A stretch of DNA of 64,000 nt from CAYNRE01 sp964399535. Lineage in GTDB: Bacteria; Planctomycetota; Planctomycetia; Pirellulales; CAYNRE01. The stretch lies in assembly GCA_964399535.1 (NCBI GenBank), contig CAYNRE010000037.1, positions 102,153 through 166,152 on the forward strand, in the 5' to 3' direction. The stretch's first letter is position 1, and each line of letters starts with the position of its first letter. Below the pieces are notes generated by a model, which saw only the letters and a list, made by a program, of their open reading frames with translations, had not been told where the DNA came from and made no database searches. Made by a program: the position numbers and the translations under genes. Shown here piece after piece: positions 1 to 8,050 of the stretch.

Positions 1-125
1 ACTGGTGGCCCAACCTAAGGTTAACCGTTCCGCGAAGCGCTCCGAACTTGTTCGCCGCCGGGGGTCTGCCTAGACTTCTAACGCGGCTGGCTCCGGGTCG
101 GAGGGCCGTGGGAGGCGCGGCGAAA

Positions 126-935
126 GTGTCGCTCGACATAAGCAAAGTGTTGGCCGATTGGGATTACCGCCCCAATCAGGTTTCGGTGCGGCTCGTCGCT
201 GGCGAAGACGGCCGCGAAAAGGTTCAGATGCGCTTGGACATGGGCCTCTTGCAGATGGAGGTCGATGGCCGCCCCGACGGTCTGCGCCCGGAAGGGTGCG
301 ATTCGTATCTGGAACTGTTCCAGTCTCGGCAGAAAGCGCACGACGAAGCCCATCCCGATGGCCGGCCGTTCGAGCTTTCGTCGGTCGATTGCGAACTGCT
401 TTTGCGAGAAGGAATTCAGTACTACCACCGGTATGTCAGCTTCTGGCACTTGGAACGGTACGAGTTGTGCGCCCGCGACACGGCGCGCAATCTAAGGCTG
501 TTCGCCTTTGTGAAAGCGTTTGCCCGCGAGGATCGCGACAAGCTGCAGTTTGACCAGTGGCGTCCCTATGTGACGATGATGCACACGCGGGCGGTTGCCA
601 CCCCGCTGGTCGAGCTGGAAGATTTCGATTCGGCCCTGGCCGTGGTCGAAGCGGGGATTCGGCGCATCTGGGATTTTCTGGTCGACTACGGACAGGAGCA
701 GCGGAGCGACCAGTGTGCGGAGTTGCAGCATCTGCACTCTTGGCGCGACGAACTGCGCAAGCACACCAAACAGTTGCCCGCCCCGGCGGCCGAGGAAGTC
801 TCGCTCGACCAATTGCGGGCCGACCTGGCCCGGGCGGTGGCGGAAGAGCAGTTTGAAGAAGCCACGCGGCTCCGGGACGAGATTCGCCGCCGCACCAGGG
901 TCATGCCTCCCCACCGGCCGGGTGAATCGTCTTGA
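126..935 (+). CDS. UvrB/UvrC-motif (UVR) domain protein
   Basis: This is a 269-residue cytoplasmic protein with no signal peptide or membrane segment. The last third carries a UVR-type helical hairpin (about residues 230-262) with the pattern EEQFEEATRLRDEIRRR, which in UvrB, UvrC and ClpC-associated proteins mediates protein-protein contacts. The N-terminal 200 residues are rich in Trp, Tyr and acidic residues and match no enzyme family I recognise. I chose the GTG at 126 because GGAGG lies 10 bases upstream. An upstream TTG at 48 is in frame, but the intervening 26 residues look non-coding. It is followed by a long non-coding stretch that includes a structured RNA. The UVR motif does not show a repair role; a partner-binding or regulatory function is as likely. 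Confidence 0.75.
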   Translation: MSLDISKVLADWDYRPNQVSVRLVAGEDGREKVQMRLDMGLLQMEVDGRPDGLRPEGCDSYLELFQSRQKAHDEAHPDGRPFELSSVDCELLLREGIQYYHRYVSFWHLERYELCARDTARNLRLFAFVKAFAREDRDKLQFDQWRPYVTMMHTRAVATPLVELEDFDSALAVVEAGIRRIWDFLVDYGQEQRSDQCAELQHLHSWRDELRKHTKQLPAPAAEEVSLDQLRADLARAVAEEQFEEATRLRDEIRRRTRVMPPHRPGESS

Positions 936-1178
936 GCCGCTACGGTTCGGCCGATTTTGGTGTTCGGCTCCCGAATCGACCGACCATGTGATTCCCCTGG
1001 TCCGCGCGAGGCTGGTTCCGGCTTGCCGGCCGCGGGTGGGCCGGGTACCATCGGAAACGGCTCGAGCCGCCATTTCGCCGGCCGCTCGGGCGCAAGAAAA
1101 AACACCTCGCTCTAACCGACCCCACCCCTGGTAGGGGGCGCTGTCGCGGCGACGTACGCCGCGCGGGCGAGATCCAAT

Positions 1179-1403
1179 CCAGTCCTCTGCCATGTTCGTG
1201 CTGTCGATGTAACCTATTTTGGTGAGCCGATAGAAAGTCCGCTGGGTGCCAAAAACTATGTTGGGGGCCGCGTATAGCCGGCGTCCGGAGCTTGCTCCGG
1301 AGACCACGATCGGATCACGCTAACCCGACTTGAGTGCACCCCCTTATTGACTGCGGGCTCTCAAAACCGCATCGCCACGGCATTGCGGCGGAGGATTTTT
1401 TTT
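1179..1403 (+). ncRNA. ssrS: structured RNA, candidate 6S RNA
   Basis: This gene-free stretch folds into one long interrupted hairpin of about 220 nt ending in eight Ts, like a 6S RNA gene. Paired segments seen directly, from outside in: CCTCTGCC 1184-1191 with GGCGGAGG 1387-1394 (one G-U), ATG 1192-1194 with CAT 1381-1383, CGTG 1197-1200 with CACG 1376-1379, CGATG 1205-1209 with CATCG 1370-1374, TTTTG 1217-1221 with CAAAA 1362-1366, GAG 1224-1226 with CTC 1358-1360. A perfect terminal hairpin CCGGAG/CTCCGG sits at 1285-1300. The large interior unpaired regions and GAGCCGATA after the closing stem recall gammaproteobacterial 6S RNA. 6S RNA is known to mimic an open promoter and bind housekeeping RNA polymerase. 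The family assignment is inference. The structure itself is well supported. Confidence 0.45.
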
Positions 1404-1405
1404 CG

Positions 1406-1439
1406 AACAGCCCCGGTTGGCGATAGCCGGGGCTGTTTT
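1406..1439 (+). terminator. perfect 11-bp hairpin with short T run
   Basis: AACAGCCCCGG (1406-1416) is an exact inverted repeat of CCGGGGCTGTT (1427-1437) around a 10-nt loop, followed by two more Ts. It lies three bases after the T run that closes the structured RNA, so it probably acts as an intrinsic or back-up terminator between that RNA and the sulfur transferase gene. It could instead be a leader structure of the latter. Confidence 0.55.
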
Positions 1440-1500
1440 CGTCCGGGGCCGATCGGGCCGCCTGCCTGGATCGAGCCCCCGCTGGGGGCCAGGGTTGCGT

Positions 1501-2367
1501 ATGACTGCGCGTGTGCCGGAAACTGCGCTCGCCTCGGAAACCAGCGCTAAGCTCGAGCGGTTGCTCGCCCGGCTGCGAGGGTTCGATCGCTGCCTGGTGG
1601 CGCTGTCGGGCGGGGTCGATAGTGCCGTGGTGGCCAAAGCCGCGGTGCTGGCCTTGGGCCAGCGGGCCTGGGCGGTAACCGGCACGAGCGCCAGCCTGGC
1701 CGAAGGAGAGCTCCAGCAGGCGACCGAGCTGGCCAGACTGATTGGCATTCGCCATCAGGTGATCACGACGGACGAGTTCGCCAACCCGCGGTACGTGGAG
1801 AATAGTCCCCAGCGCTGCTACCACTGCAAGACCGAGCTCTACACCCAGCTTGCGGCCTTGACGGGCAGCGAGCCAGGCGTGGTGATCGTCAACGGGGCCA
1901 ATGCCGACGATCGGGGCGACTATCGACCGGGCATGGCGGCTGCCGCCGAGAATCGGGTCGAAAGCCCACTGCTAGAGTGCGGGCTGACCAAGGCCGAGGT
2001 CCGCTCGTTGGCCGCTTACTGGCAGTTGCCGGTGTGGGAAAAGCCGGCCACCCCGTGCCTTTCGAGCCGGGTGGCCTATGGCGAGGCCGTGACCCCCGCG
2101 CGGCTGGCCATGATCGACCAGGCCGAACGCTATTTGCGGGCCCAAGGGCTGGGCGAATTGCGGGTTCGCTACCATGCGGGGGATTTGGCCCGGATCGAAG
2201 TTCCGGCCAGTCAGATCCAGCGGTTGGCAACGCCCCCCCTGGCTGAGCAGCTCGTGTCCGAGCTGCGCCGGCTCGGCTTTCAATATGTCACGCTCGACTT
2301 GCAGGGCTTCCGCTCGGGGAGCCTGAACCGGGTGCTGCCGGTGGAAAGCCTGCGGATGCTCGGTTGA
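1501..2367 (+). CDS. larE: LarE-type ATP-dependent sacrificial sulfur transferase
   Basis: This 288-residue cytoplasmic PP-loop ATPase has the SGGVDS pyrophosphate-binding loop at residues 36-41. LarE enzymes adenylate a carboxylated pyridinium substrate and transfer sulfur from a protein cysteine to build the nickel-pincer cofactor of lactate racemase and related enzymes. Cysteine-containing motifs are visible: RCYHCK near residue 105 and PCLSSR near residue 186, the latter at the place of the sulfur-donating cysteine in LarE. Length fits the family. I chose the ATG at 1501; the frame is open back to 1417 but overlaps a hairpin. No larA, larB or larC partner is within the window, so its client is unknown. 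Other PP-loop sulfur transferases (ExsB/NadE-like) are the alternative. Confidence 0.85.
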   Translation: MTARVPETALASETSAKLERLLARLRGFDRCLVALSGGVDSAVVAKAAVLALGQRAWAVTGTSASLAEGELQQATELARLIGIRHQVITTDEFANPRYVENSPQRCYHCKTELYTQLAALTGSEPGVVIVNGANADDRGDYRPGMAAAAENRVESPLLECGLTKAEVRSLAAYWQLPVWEKPATPCLSSRVAYGEAVTPARLAMIDQAERYLRAQGLGELRVRYHAGDLARIEVPASQIQRLATPPLAEQLVSELRRLGFQYVTLDLQGFRSGSLNRVLPVESLRMLG

Positions 2368-2435
2368 CCGCGGCCCACGCGGACCACAGACTGGGTCCTC
2401 CACAGCGACGATTTTTCCGGGGGGAGGTAGCTGCG

Positions 2436-3629
2436 ATGAATCACTGCGCCGAGCTTGCAACCATTGACCAGGGTGGTCGAACCTGGCCGGCGGCCCTGTT
2501 TGCCGCGGTCGTGCTGGGCAGTTGGCTGGGAGGTTCCACCGCCGGGGCCGCGCCGACGCTGCGGGTGTACTTTGGCACCTACGGCCGGGGCGACGATCGC
2601 GGAATCTTCGTGTCGGAGTTCGCTCCGGAAACGGGGAAACTGTCGGAACCCCGCCTGGCCATCGCGCTGGTGAACCCCTCGTTCCTGGCGGTGCACCCAG
2701 GCGGAAAACGGCTGTACGCGGTGGGCGAGGTCGACGATCTCAACGGCCAGAAGACCGGCGGCGTTACGGCGCTTCAGATCGACCCCGCGACCGGCCGGTT
2801 GACGCTGCTGAATCAGCAGCCCTCGGGTGGCGCTGGACCCTGCCACTTGGTGGTCGACGGTGGGGGGCGCCATGTGTTAGTGGCCAACTACGGCGGCGGC
2901 AGCGTCGCCTCGCTGCCGATCGACGCCAAGGGCCATCTCGGCGCGGCCACGACGGTGATTCAACACCAGGGATCGAGCGTTCATCCGCAGCGCCAGGAGG
3001 GGCCGCACGCCCATTCGATCAACCTGGACCCGGCGAACCGTTTCGCCATCGCCGCCGACCTCGGGCTCGACGAACTACTCGTCTACCGGTTCGACCCCGC
3101 CAGGGGCACGTTGGCCGCCAACGATCCGCCTTTCACCAAGGTCCCAGCCGGCGGAGGGCCGCGCCACTTCAGCTTTCACCCCAACGGGCGGTGGGCCTAC
3201 GCCAACAACGAATTGACCTCGAGCGTGACGGCGCTGGAGTACAACGCCGAGAACGGAACCCTGAAAGTGATCGAGACCCAGTCGACGCTGCCCGAGGATT
3301 TTCAAGGAGAGAACACCACGGCCGAGGTCCGCGTACACCCGGGCGGACGGTGGTTGTACGTGTCCAATCGAGGGCACGACAGCCTGGCTGCCTACGAAAT
3401 CGACCCGTCGACCGGCCGCTTGAAACCGCTCGGCCAGACCTCGACCGGGGGGCGAGTACCGCGGAATTTTAACTTCGATCCCTCGGGCCGGTACCTGTTG
3501 GCGGCCAACCAAGAGACGGGCAACGTGGTGGTGTTTCGCGTCGACGAGGCGACCGGAAAGCTGACCCCCACCGGAAGCGAGATCGCGGTGCCGATGGCGG
3601 TTTGCGTGCGGTTTGTCGAGGTTCCCTAG
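2436..3629 (+). CDS. exported 6-phosphogluconolactonase-like beta-propeller (YbhE/Pgl family)
   Basis: A 397-residue seven-bladed beta-propeller lactonase. The ATG at 2436 has GGGGAGG just upstream; the first ~38 residues form a signal peptide (hydrophobic AALFAAVVLGSWLG, cleavage near AGAAP), so it acts outside the cytoplasm. Blade-like repeats follow: VYFGTYGRGDD, HPGGKRLYAVGE, HLVVDGGGRHVLVANYGGG, HFSFHPNGRWAYANNE, RVHPGGRWLYVSNRGHDSL and FDPSGRYLLAANQETGNV. These HP/DPxGR, VANYGGG and SNRGHDS motifs are typical of the YbhE branch, which hydrolyses 6-phosphogluconolactone. Export makes a phosphorylated intracellular substrate unlikely for this copy, so it may open another sugar lactone. 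Such paralogues are common in planctomycetes. Confidence 0.85.
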   Translation: MNHCAELATIDQGGRTWPAALFAAVVLGSWLGGSTAGAAPTLRVYFGTYGRGDDRGIFVSEFAPETGKLSEPRLAIALVNPSFLAVHPGGKRLYAVGEVDDLNGQKTGGVTALQIDPATGRLTLLNQQPSGGAGPCHLVVDGGGRHVLVANYGGGSVASLPIDAKGHLGAATTVIQHQGSSVHPQRQEGPHAHSINLDPANRFAIAADLGLDELLVYRFDPARGTLAANDPPFTKVPAGGGPRHFSFHPNGRWAYANNELTSSVTALEYNAENGTLKVIETQSTLPEDFQGENTTAEVRVHPGGRWLYVSNRGHDSLAAYEIDPSTGRLKPLGQTSTGGRVPRNFNFDPSGRYLLAANQETGNVVVFRVDEATGKLTPTGSEIAVPMAVCVRFVEVP

Positions 3630-3791
3630 CGGACGCACGCCGATACCGGTTCGGGTTGGCCAGGCCGGGCGCCGCCACGTGGTCGAGCAGCTACCCCCCG
3701 GACGCGGTCGTATCCGCCCGGCCGCCCGGCGCCCCGGCGGCCCGCAGCTGAGTGGGGGGGGCACGATCGATTCGCAAACACAAACAGCCGC

Positions 3792-4463
3792 ATGCCCCGA
3801 CGCGCTCCCCGCAAACCCGATCCGAAGCTGGACCTGACCGGTTATCTGCTGACACTGGCCGAGTTGCCGGTTCCCTTGAATCCGGCGGCGCTGTTTCCGG
3901 TGTCGCAGCCGCTCGAGGTGGAGATTGGCAGCGGCAAGGGCTTGTTCCTGGCCACGGCCGCGCTGGCCGCTGGAAATCGCAACTTTCTGGGCATCGAGCT
4001 GGCCCCCAAATATGCCCAGTTCGCGGCGGCCAAACTGGCCCGGCAGCAAACCCCCAATGCGCGGATGATCTCGGGCGACGCCCTGCGGGTCTTTCGCGAG
4101 ATTTTGGCCTCGCGTTCGCTGGCCGCCGTGCACGTGTACTTTCCCGATCCTTGGTGGAAGAAGCGCCACCGCAAACGTCGCGTAATGAATGGGGGCTTGA
4201 TCGGCGACATCGTTCGCACGCTCGAGCCCGGCGGTCTGCTGCACTTCTGGACCGACGTGGAGGAGTACTTTCAGACCACGCTCGAACTGCTCCGCGAATT
4301 CCCGGCCCTCGAAGGACCGCTTGCGGTCGACGAGCGGCCCGCGGAGCACGATTTGGATTACCACACCCATTTCGAGCGGCGCACGCGGCAAAGCGGCCTG
4401 CCGGTGTATCGCAGCCGATTTGTGCGGCGACCGGAACCGAACGAACCGCGGTCCGAGTTCTGA
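3792..4463 (+). CDS. trmB: tRNA (guanine-N7-)-methyltransferase
   Basis: A 223-residue SAM-dependent methyltransferase that makes m7G46 in the variable loop of tRNAs. The SAM-binding glycine motif EIGSGKG is at residues 44-50, and the family signature PDPWWKKRHRKRR at 118-130 contains the catalytic/tRNA-binding aspartate. FWTDVEEYF and the C-terminal ERRTRQSGLPVYR region are also typical. The basic N terminus (PRRAPRKPD) is normal for the family. It stands alone; the gap to the next gene is about 150 bases on the same strand. Confidence 0.95.
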   Translation: MPRRAPRKPDPKLDLTGYLLTLAELPVPLNPAALFPVSQPLEVEIGSGKGLFLATAALAAGNRNFLGIELAPKYAQFAAAKLARQQTPNARMISGDALRVFREILASRSLAAVHVYFPDPWWKKRHRKRRVMNGGLIGDIVRTLEPGGLLHFWTDVEEYFQTTLELLREFPALEGPLAVDERPAEHDLDYHTHFERRTRQSGLPVYRSRFVRRPEPNEPRSEF

Positions 4464-4617
4464 AGCGATTGGCCTGCGCGGTGCCGCCGCGGCCCAGTTG
4501 GGATGGAGCCCGGCTCGACGACGGATAGAATCGGAAACGGCGTCGGTTTTCCCAGGGCAGGTGCCTGGCAATCGATCGACCGAGGGAAACAAGCCGCTAT
4601 CGTTATCGGGCGCCGCT

Positions 4618-5364
4618 ATGTGTTTGCTGTTGATCTTATGGCGCACTTCGGCCGAGGCGCCGATTCTGCTGGCTTCGAATCGCGAAGAGTATTTCGATCG
4701 CCCCTTCGATCCACCCACCGTGCAGCCGGGTTCTCCGCGGGTGCTTTGTGGGCGCGACCAGCGGGCTGGCGGCACCTGGCTGGGCGTGAACGAACATGGC
4801 CTGTTGGTGGCGGTGACCAATCGCTTTGGTCAGCCGGGGCCCGCGGGGGCTCCTTCGCGAGGGATCCTGTGCCGGCGCATGCTCGATTGCCCGTCGGCTC
4901 AGGATGCGGCCGACCTGGCTTTGGCCGAATTGTCGGGCGGGGAGTATGCGGGGGCGAATTATCTTTGCCTCGACCGGCGCGAGGGACGAATCGTGGAGGG
5001 AGATCGGCCGGTACGGTCGACCGCGCTCGCACCGGGGCTCCATCTGGTAACCAACGGTAACCATGACGACCCCGGCGACATGCGACAGAACTTTGCCCGT
5101 TGGCTCATCGCGCCGCGATTTCCCGCGACCGCGGCCGAGTTCGTGGCGGCGGCTCAGCGGGTGTTGGCCCAGGGCCCCGATGCCAGTGGCGAGCGGACCA
5201 TTGTGGTGCGGCAGGAGGAACGCGGGACCGTCAGCTCTTCGATCGTGGTTCTGGCGGCTCGGCCCGAGCAATCGCTGTACTACTTCGCCGCCGGTTCGCC
5301 CGACCGGGCCCCGTACGAAGATTGCAGCCCCGCGCTGCGGGCGATGTTGGCGCGCAGCGGCTGA
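4618..5364 (+). CDS. NRDE (TANGO2-like) family protein
   Basis: A 248-residue protein starting MCLLL with Cys2 exposed after Met removal, as in the NRDE/TANGO2 family, which resembles N-terminal-nucleophile hydrolases. The signature that names the family (Asn-Arg-Asp-Glu) appears here as SNREEYFDRP (about residues 20-29), so the Asp is replaced by Glu. GGTWLGVNEHGL and VTNR follow in the right order. The biochemical role is unsettled: the eukaryotic homologue affects lipid/heme handling and Golgi organisation. The ATG at 4618 was chosen because the family always begins with Met-Cys. The long open frame upstream (from 4321) overlaps trmB and is an artefact. Confidence 0.85.
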   Translation: MCLLLILWRTSAEAPILLASNREEYFDRPFDPPTVQPGSPRVLCGRDQRAGGTWLGVNEHGLLVAVTNRFGQPGPAGAPSRGILCRRMLDCPSAQDAADLALAELSGGEYAGANYLCLDRREGRIVEGDRPVRSTALAPGLHLVTNGNHDDPGDMRQNFARWLIAPRFPATAAEFVAAAQRVLAQGPDASGERTIVVRQEERGTVSSSIVVLAARPEQSLYYFAAGSPDRAPYEDCSPALRAMLARSG

Positions 5365-5386
5365 ATGATCAGGCACTCGCGGGCAG

Positions 5387-6058
5387 CTAAGCCGCCTCGC
5401 AAAGCGCGTAGAGCCGGGTATTGCCGCGCTTGCCCACTTCGCGCGTGGCCCCCGTGCGGCGGAAACAGTAGGCGATTTGCTGCGCTACCCAGCGGGGCCG
5501 GTCGATGGCCCGGGCCAGTTGGGCGCTATCGAACGGCTCGGGCAAGGTCACCCCGAGCAGGCGCACCAGGTCGGCGGGGCACTGGAGCTGAATCGTTTGA
5601 CGGATGCCCACCAGGTATTCGTCGGCCACTTGGAAATCGCTCCTTCGCCAACGTCGGCGCCGGCCATGGCCCGGATAGCGCCACTGCTCCACCTCGACCA
5701 GGGGAACGTCGATGGCCAGCCGCGGATGGGGAAAGACTCGGGTGAAGTGGACCAACTCTTGAAAGAAATCGACCGCCGTGCCGCGCAGGGGGCTGCGGCG
5801 GCGCTGGCGAACTGGCCCGTCGCGGTGGGCCAGTTTCACCAGGGTGCGAGCGACCACGATGGGCTTAACGACCAGCACCGCATGTTCGGCTAGTAGTGCC
5901 CGCACCTTGTCGCGAATCGCGCTGAGCGAGGCATGTTGCACCTCGATCAACCGGTCGTCGACCACGGCGTCGATGCGCCAGCGGCCCAGACGCACTTCCT
6001 GTTGGGCTGCCGCGCCGGCGTAGATCTCTTTAAGTTGCCGGTGCAGCGAGGTTTCCAT
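5387..6058 (-). CDS. possible PD-(D/E)XK nuclease-fold protein with C-terminal winged helix
   Basis: A 223-residue cytoplasmic protein not assigned to a named family. The N terminus reads like a PD-(D/E)XK nuclease core: Glu11 in LKEIYAG, Asp30 in RWRIDAVVDD and an EVQ triad at 39-41 (E-x-Q variant), then an alternating strand/helix stretch HAVLVVKPIVVARTLVKL. The C-terminal 60 residues (SAQLARAIDRPRWVAQQIAYCFRRTG then REVGKRGNTRLYAL) look like a winged helix-turn-helix. The ATG at 6058 was taken as start; the open frame runs upstream to 6253 but that part is Pro/Arg-rich and non-coding in character. It is convergent with the NRDE gene (22 bases between stops). The nuclease-fold call is inference from motif order; a DNA-binding protein with an inactive core is possible. 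Confidence 0.6.
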   Translation of the reverse strand: METSLHRQLKEIYAGAAAQQEVRLGRWRIDAVVDDRLIEVQHASLSAIRDKVRALLAEHAVLVVKPIVVARTLVKLAHRDGPVRQRRRSPLRGTAVDFFQELVHFTRVFPHPRLAIDVPLVEVEQWRYPGHGRRRRWRRSDFQVADEYLVGIRQTIQLQCPADLVRLLGVTLPEPFDSAQLARAIDRPRWVAQQIAYCFRRTGATREVGKRGNTRLYALCEAA

Positions 6059-6392
6059 AATCGATCGATGCCAGGAAACGGGGAGTGCTGGCCGTGGCCG
6101 CTCGGCTGACCGGCATGGCTCAGAATGACGCCAGGTTGCCAGGCTTGCGGCCAGCCGACGAGGCAGCCGGCTTGGATGCTGCATCGGCCGTGCGCCGGGA
6201 GGAACTGGAGCGATGGCTGGCGGCCGCAACGCGATCGCGAACAAACCAGGCACCCCGCGTAAGATGTGCCGATTGCGCAGGATTCGGCCTTGTGGCCGCC
6301 CCCGAGGTGGGCGAACCTCGACGGGTAGTGCAGGTCGATGACTGATCTATCGCAGCACGGGGGCGGCGCGAAGCTGGACCGCGGCGGGGCCT
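6059..6392. other. divergent intergenic region
   Basis: 334 bases between the minus-strand nuclease-fold gene and the plus-strand PAP2 gene. It should hold both promoters, but I see no convincing -35/-10 pair, no RNA and no believable small gene. An 86-residue open frame from 6085 has no ribosome binding site or recognisable domain. Confidence 0.5.
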
Positions 6393-7358
6393 ATGTTTGA
6401 GACTGACCCGATCCTCTGGTTGCAAGAGAACGCCGGCGAGGGCCTCGTCGGGCTGGCGCTGGCTTATAACTCCTTGGGCTACCGCCTGGTGATTTGGGCG
6501 CTGGCGTGGGCCGTGATGTGGGGCATCGACTTCCGCCGCGGCGCACTACTGATCGAGGCGATTTGTTGGAACCAATGGGCCACCGGCCTGCTGAAGCAGG
6601 CGTTCGCACTGCCCCGGCCGGCCGAAGTGGACCGCACGGTGCGCGTGCTCGATGGCGCGGCGGCGGCCGACGCGCTCGAGGCTGGGGGGGCCCAGCGGTT
6701 CTGGTCGCCGCTGCCGGCCGACGTGGTGGAACACTTTCGCCGCCAGGGGTCGGTGAACTGGGGATTGCCCTCGGGGCATACCAGCGCGATCGCGGCGCTT
6801 TGGGGTGGGCTGGCCGCGCTGTTTCGCCGCCGATGGCTCTGGCTTCTGGCGCTGGGCCTGCCGACCCTAATGGGCCTGACACGCATGCTGATGGGGCGCC
6901 ATTTTCTGGCCGACGTACTGGCGGGCACCCTGCTCGGCTGGGCCGCCGCGCTGCTGGCCTGGGTGCTCTGGACCGCGACCGAGCGGGCCGATCGTTCAAC
7001 GGCAGCCGGGCGGGCCCTTCAACTGGGACGCACCTTAGTGCCGATCGTGCTGATCGCGGCGGGGCTCGACGATTCACATGCCCTCGCCCAATTGGTCGGT
7101 CTGCGGTTGGCCTGCCGGTTCGTAGCGGTCGACGCCCTGCGGCGTGCCGAGACTTGGGCGGTGCGTGTCGCGCAGGTGGCCCTCGCCGAACTGGTGTACC
7201 TGGGCCTGTGGTCGCTGGGCGTAGGGCTGAGCCAGGTTCTCTCCACGGGCCGCTGGGGGCGAACCGCCTGCGAGATCCTCTCGACCGCGGCGGCGGTGTG
7301 GCTGGTGTCGCGGCTGCTGCAAGCGGTGCCTCGCCCAGGCCCGCGCGCCACAACCTGA
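6393..7358 (+). CDS. PAP2-superfamily membrane phosphatase
   Basis: A 321-residue integral membrane protein with the three signature motifs of type 2 phosphatidic acid phosphatases: K-x6-RP (Lys68, Arg75-Pro76 in LLKQAFALPRP), PSGH about residues 126-129 and R-x5-H-x3-D in TRMLMGRHFLADVLAG, where the two histidines form and resolve the phospho-enzyme. Several hydrophobic spans surround them and a further hydrophobic domain follows, so it is longer than a minimal PAP2 (about 200 residues). Substrates in this superfamily include phosphatidate, undecaprenyl pyrophosphate and sugar phosphates; the sequence does not discriminate. It is convergent with the DUF1499 gene, 34 bases apart. Confidence 0.9.
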   Translation: MFETDPILWLQENAGEGLVGLALAYNSLGYRLVIWALAWAVMWGIDFRRGALLIEAICWNQWATGLLKQAFALPRPAEVDRTVRVLDGAAAADALEAGGAQRFWSPLPADVVEHFRRQGSVNWGLPSGHTSAIAALWGGLAALFRRRWLWLLALGLPTLMGLTRMLMGRHFLADVLAGTLLGWAAALLAWVLWTATERADRSTAAGRALQLGRTLVPIVLIAAGLDDSHALAQLVGLRLACRFVAVDALRRAETWAVRVAQVALAELVYLGLWSLGVGLSQVLSTGRWGRTACEILSTAAAVWLVSRLLQAVPRPGPRATT

Positions 7359-7392
7359 CTGGTCCGTCCAACCGGCCGCGCACCCGCGAGCG

Positions 7393-7890
7393 TTACGGGT
7401 CCTGCTCGCCGCGAATCGCCTGGATTAGTTCGCGAATATTACGAGGGTTTTGCCCCAGGTCTCCCTTGCCAACTCGCGACTCGGAGTGCACGGTGATCCG
7501 AGAACCGGCCGAGACGGTTTCGATCGTCACGGTGACATCGTCGCGGTAGCGCATCAGGGGGGTGGTGCGCACCCACTTGAGCGTGGCGCGGTTAGAGAGA
7601 ATTTCTTCGGGCCCCGGGCTCCAGCGCGGTAGCGAGCTGGCAGCCCGGCGCACCAGCTCGGCGGTTTCTTCGAGCGAGCCGTCGACAATCAGCGGCCGCT
7701 GGTCGGGGTTCGGATGGTCGGCCACGGTGTCGGCCGTGTTGACGCTCAGATCGCGGCTCCAATCTTCGACCTTCCAAAGCGTCAGGCCCAAGACCAAACC
7801 GACCGCCAGGGCCAATCCAATCGACAGCGCGAGCATGATTCGTCTCCAGGCAGGCCTGGGCTGCGGAGCGGGCGTCGCCTGTGCATTCAT
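7393..7890 (-). CDS. DUF1499 family membrane-anchored protein
   Basis: A 165-residue protein with one N-terminal transmembrane segment or uncleaved signal (residues about 17-37, IMLALSIGLALAVGLVLGL) and a C-terminal DUF1499 domain. The family pattern is visible at YRDDVTVTIE and in SESRVGKGDLGQNPRNI near the C terminus (the SaSRvGxxDlGxNxxRI motif). Members are widespread envelope proteins of unknown function. The Met at 7890 precedes a Pro-rich 14-residue cytoplasmic stretch and fits the membrane topology. Confidence 0.85.
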   Translation of the reverse strand: MNAQATPAPQPRPAWRRIMLALSIGLALAVGLVLGLTLWKVEDWSRDLSVNTADTVADHPNPDQRPLIVDGSLEETAELVRRAASSLPRWSPGPEEILSNRATLKWVRTTPLMRYRDDVTVTIETVSAGSRITVHSESRVGKGDLGQNPRNIRELIQAIRGEQDP

Positions 7891-8050
7891 AACCGTTTAG
7901 GATATCACTGGCCCTGGGTAGACTCGACCGCCGGCCATTTTCGTCGGGCGCCGCGCTCGGTAAGCCGGCCGCGGGGCCGGGTGGGGCGGCCGCGGGGCGG
8001 TGTGCCTTGGCCCCGGGGGTGCGCAACGCCGCGCGAGCGCGGGGGTGACC

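Noticed and set aside
1179..1403. Signal recognition particle RNA or tmRNA for the structured RNA
   Set aside because: The conserved SRP domain IV tetraloop/GGAAG motif and a tRNA-like domain are not visible.
3075..4820. Open frame of 581 codons on the minus strand
   Set aside because: It is antisense to the lactonase, trmB and NRDE genes, has low-complexity Arg/Pro/Gly composition and no recognisable domain; a GC-rich shadow.
6085..6345. 86-codon open frame on the plus strand
   Set aside because: TTG/GTG-type start without binding site, no domain, lies in a divergent gap; not supported.
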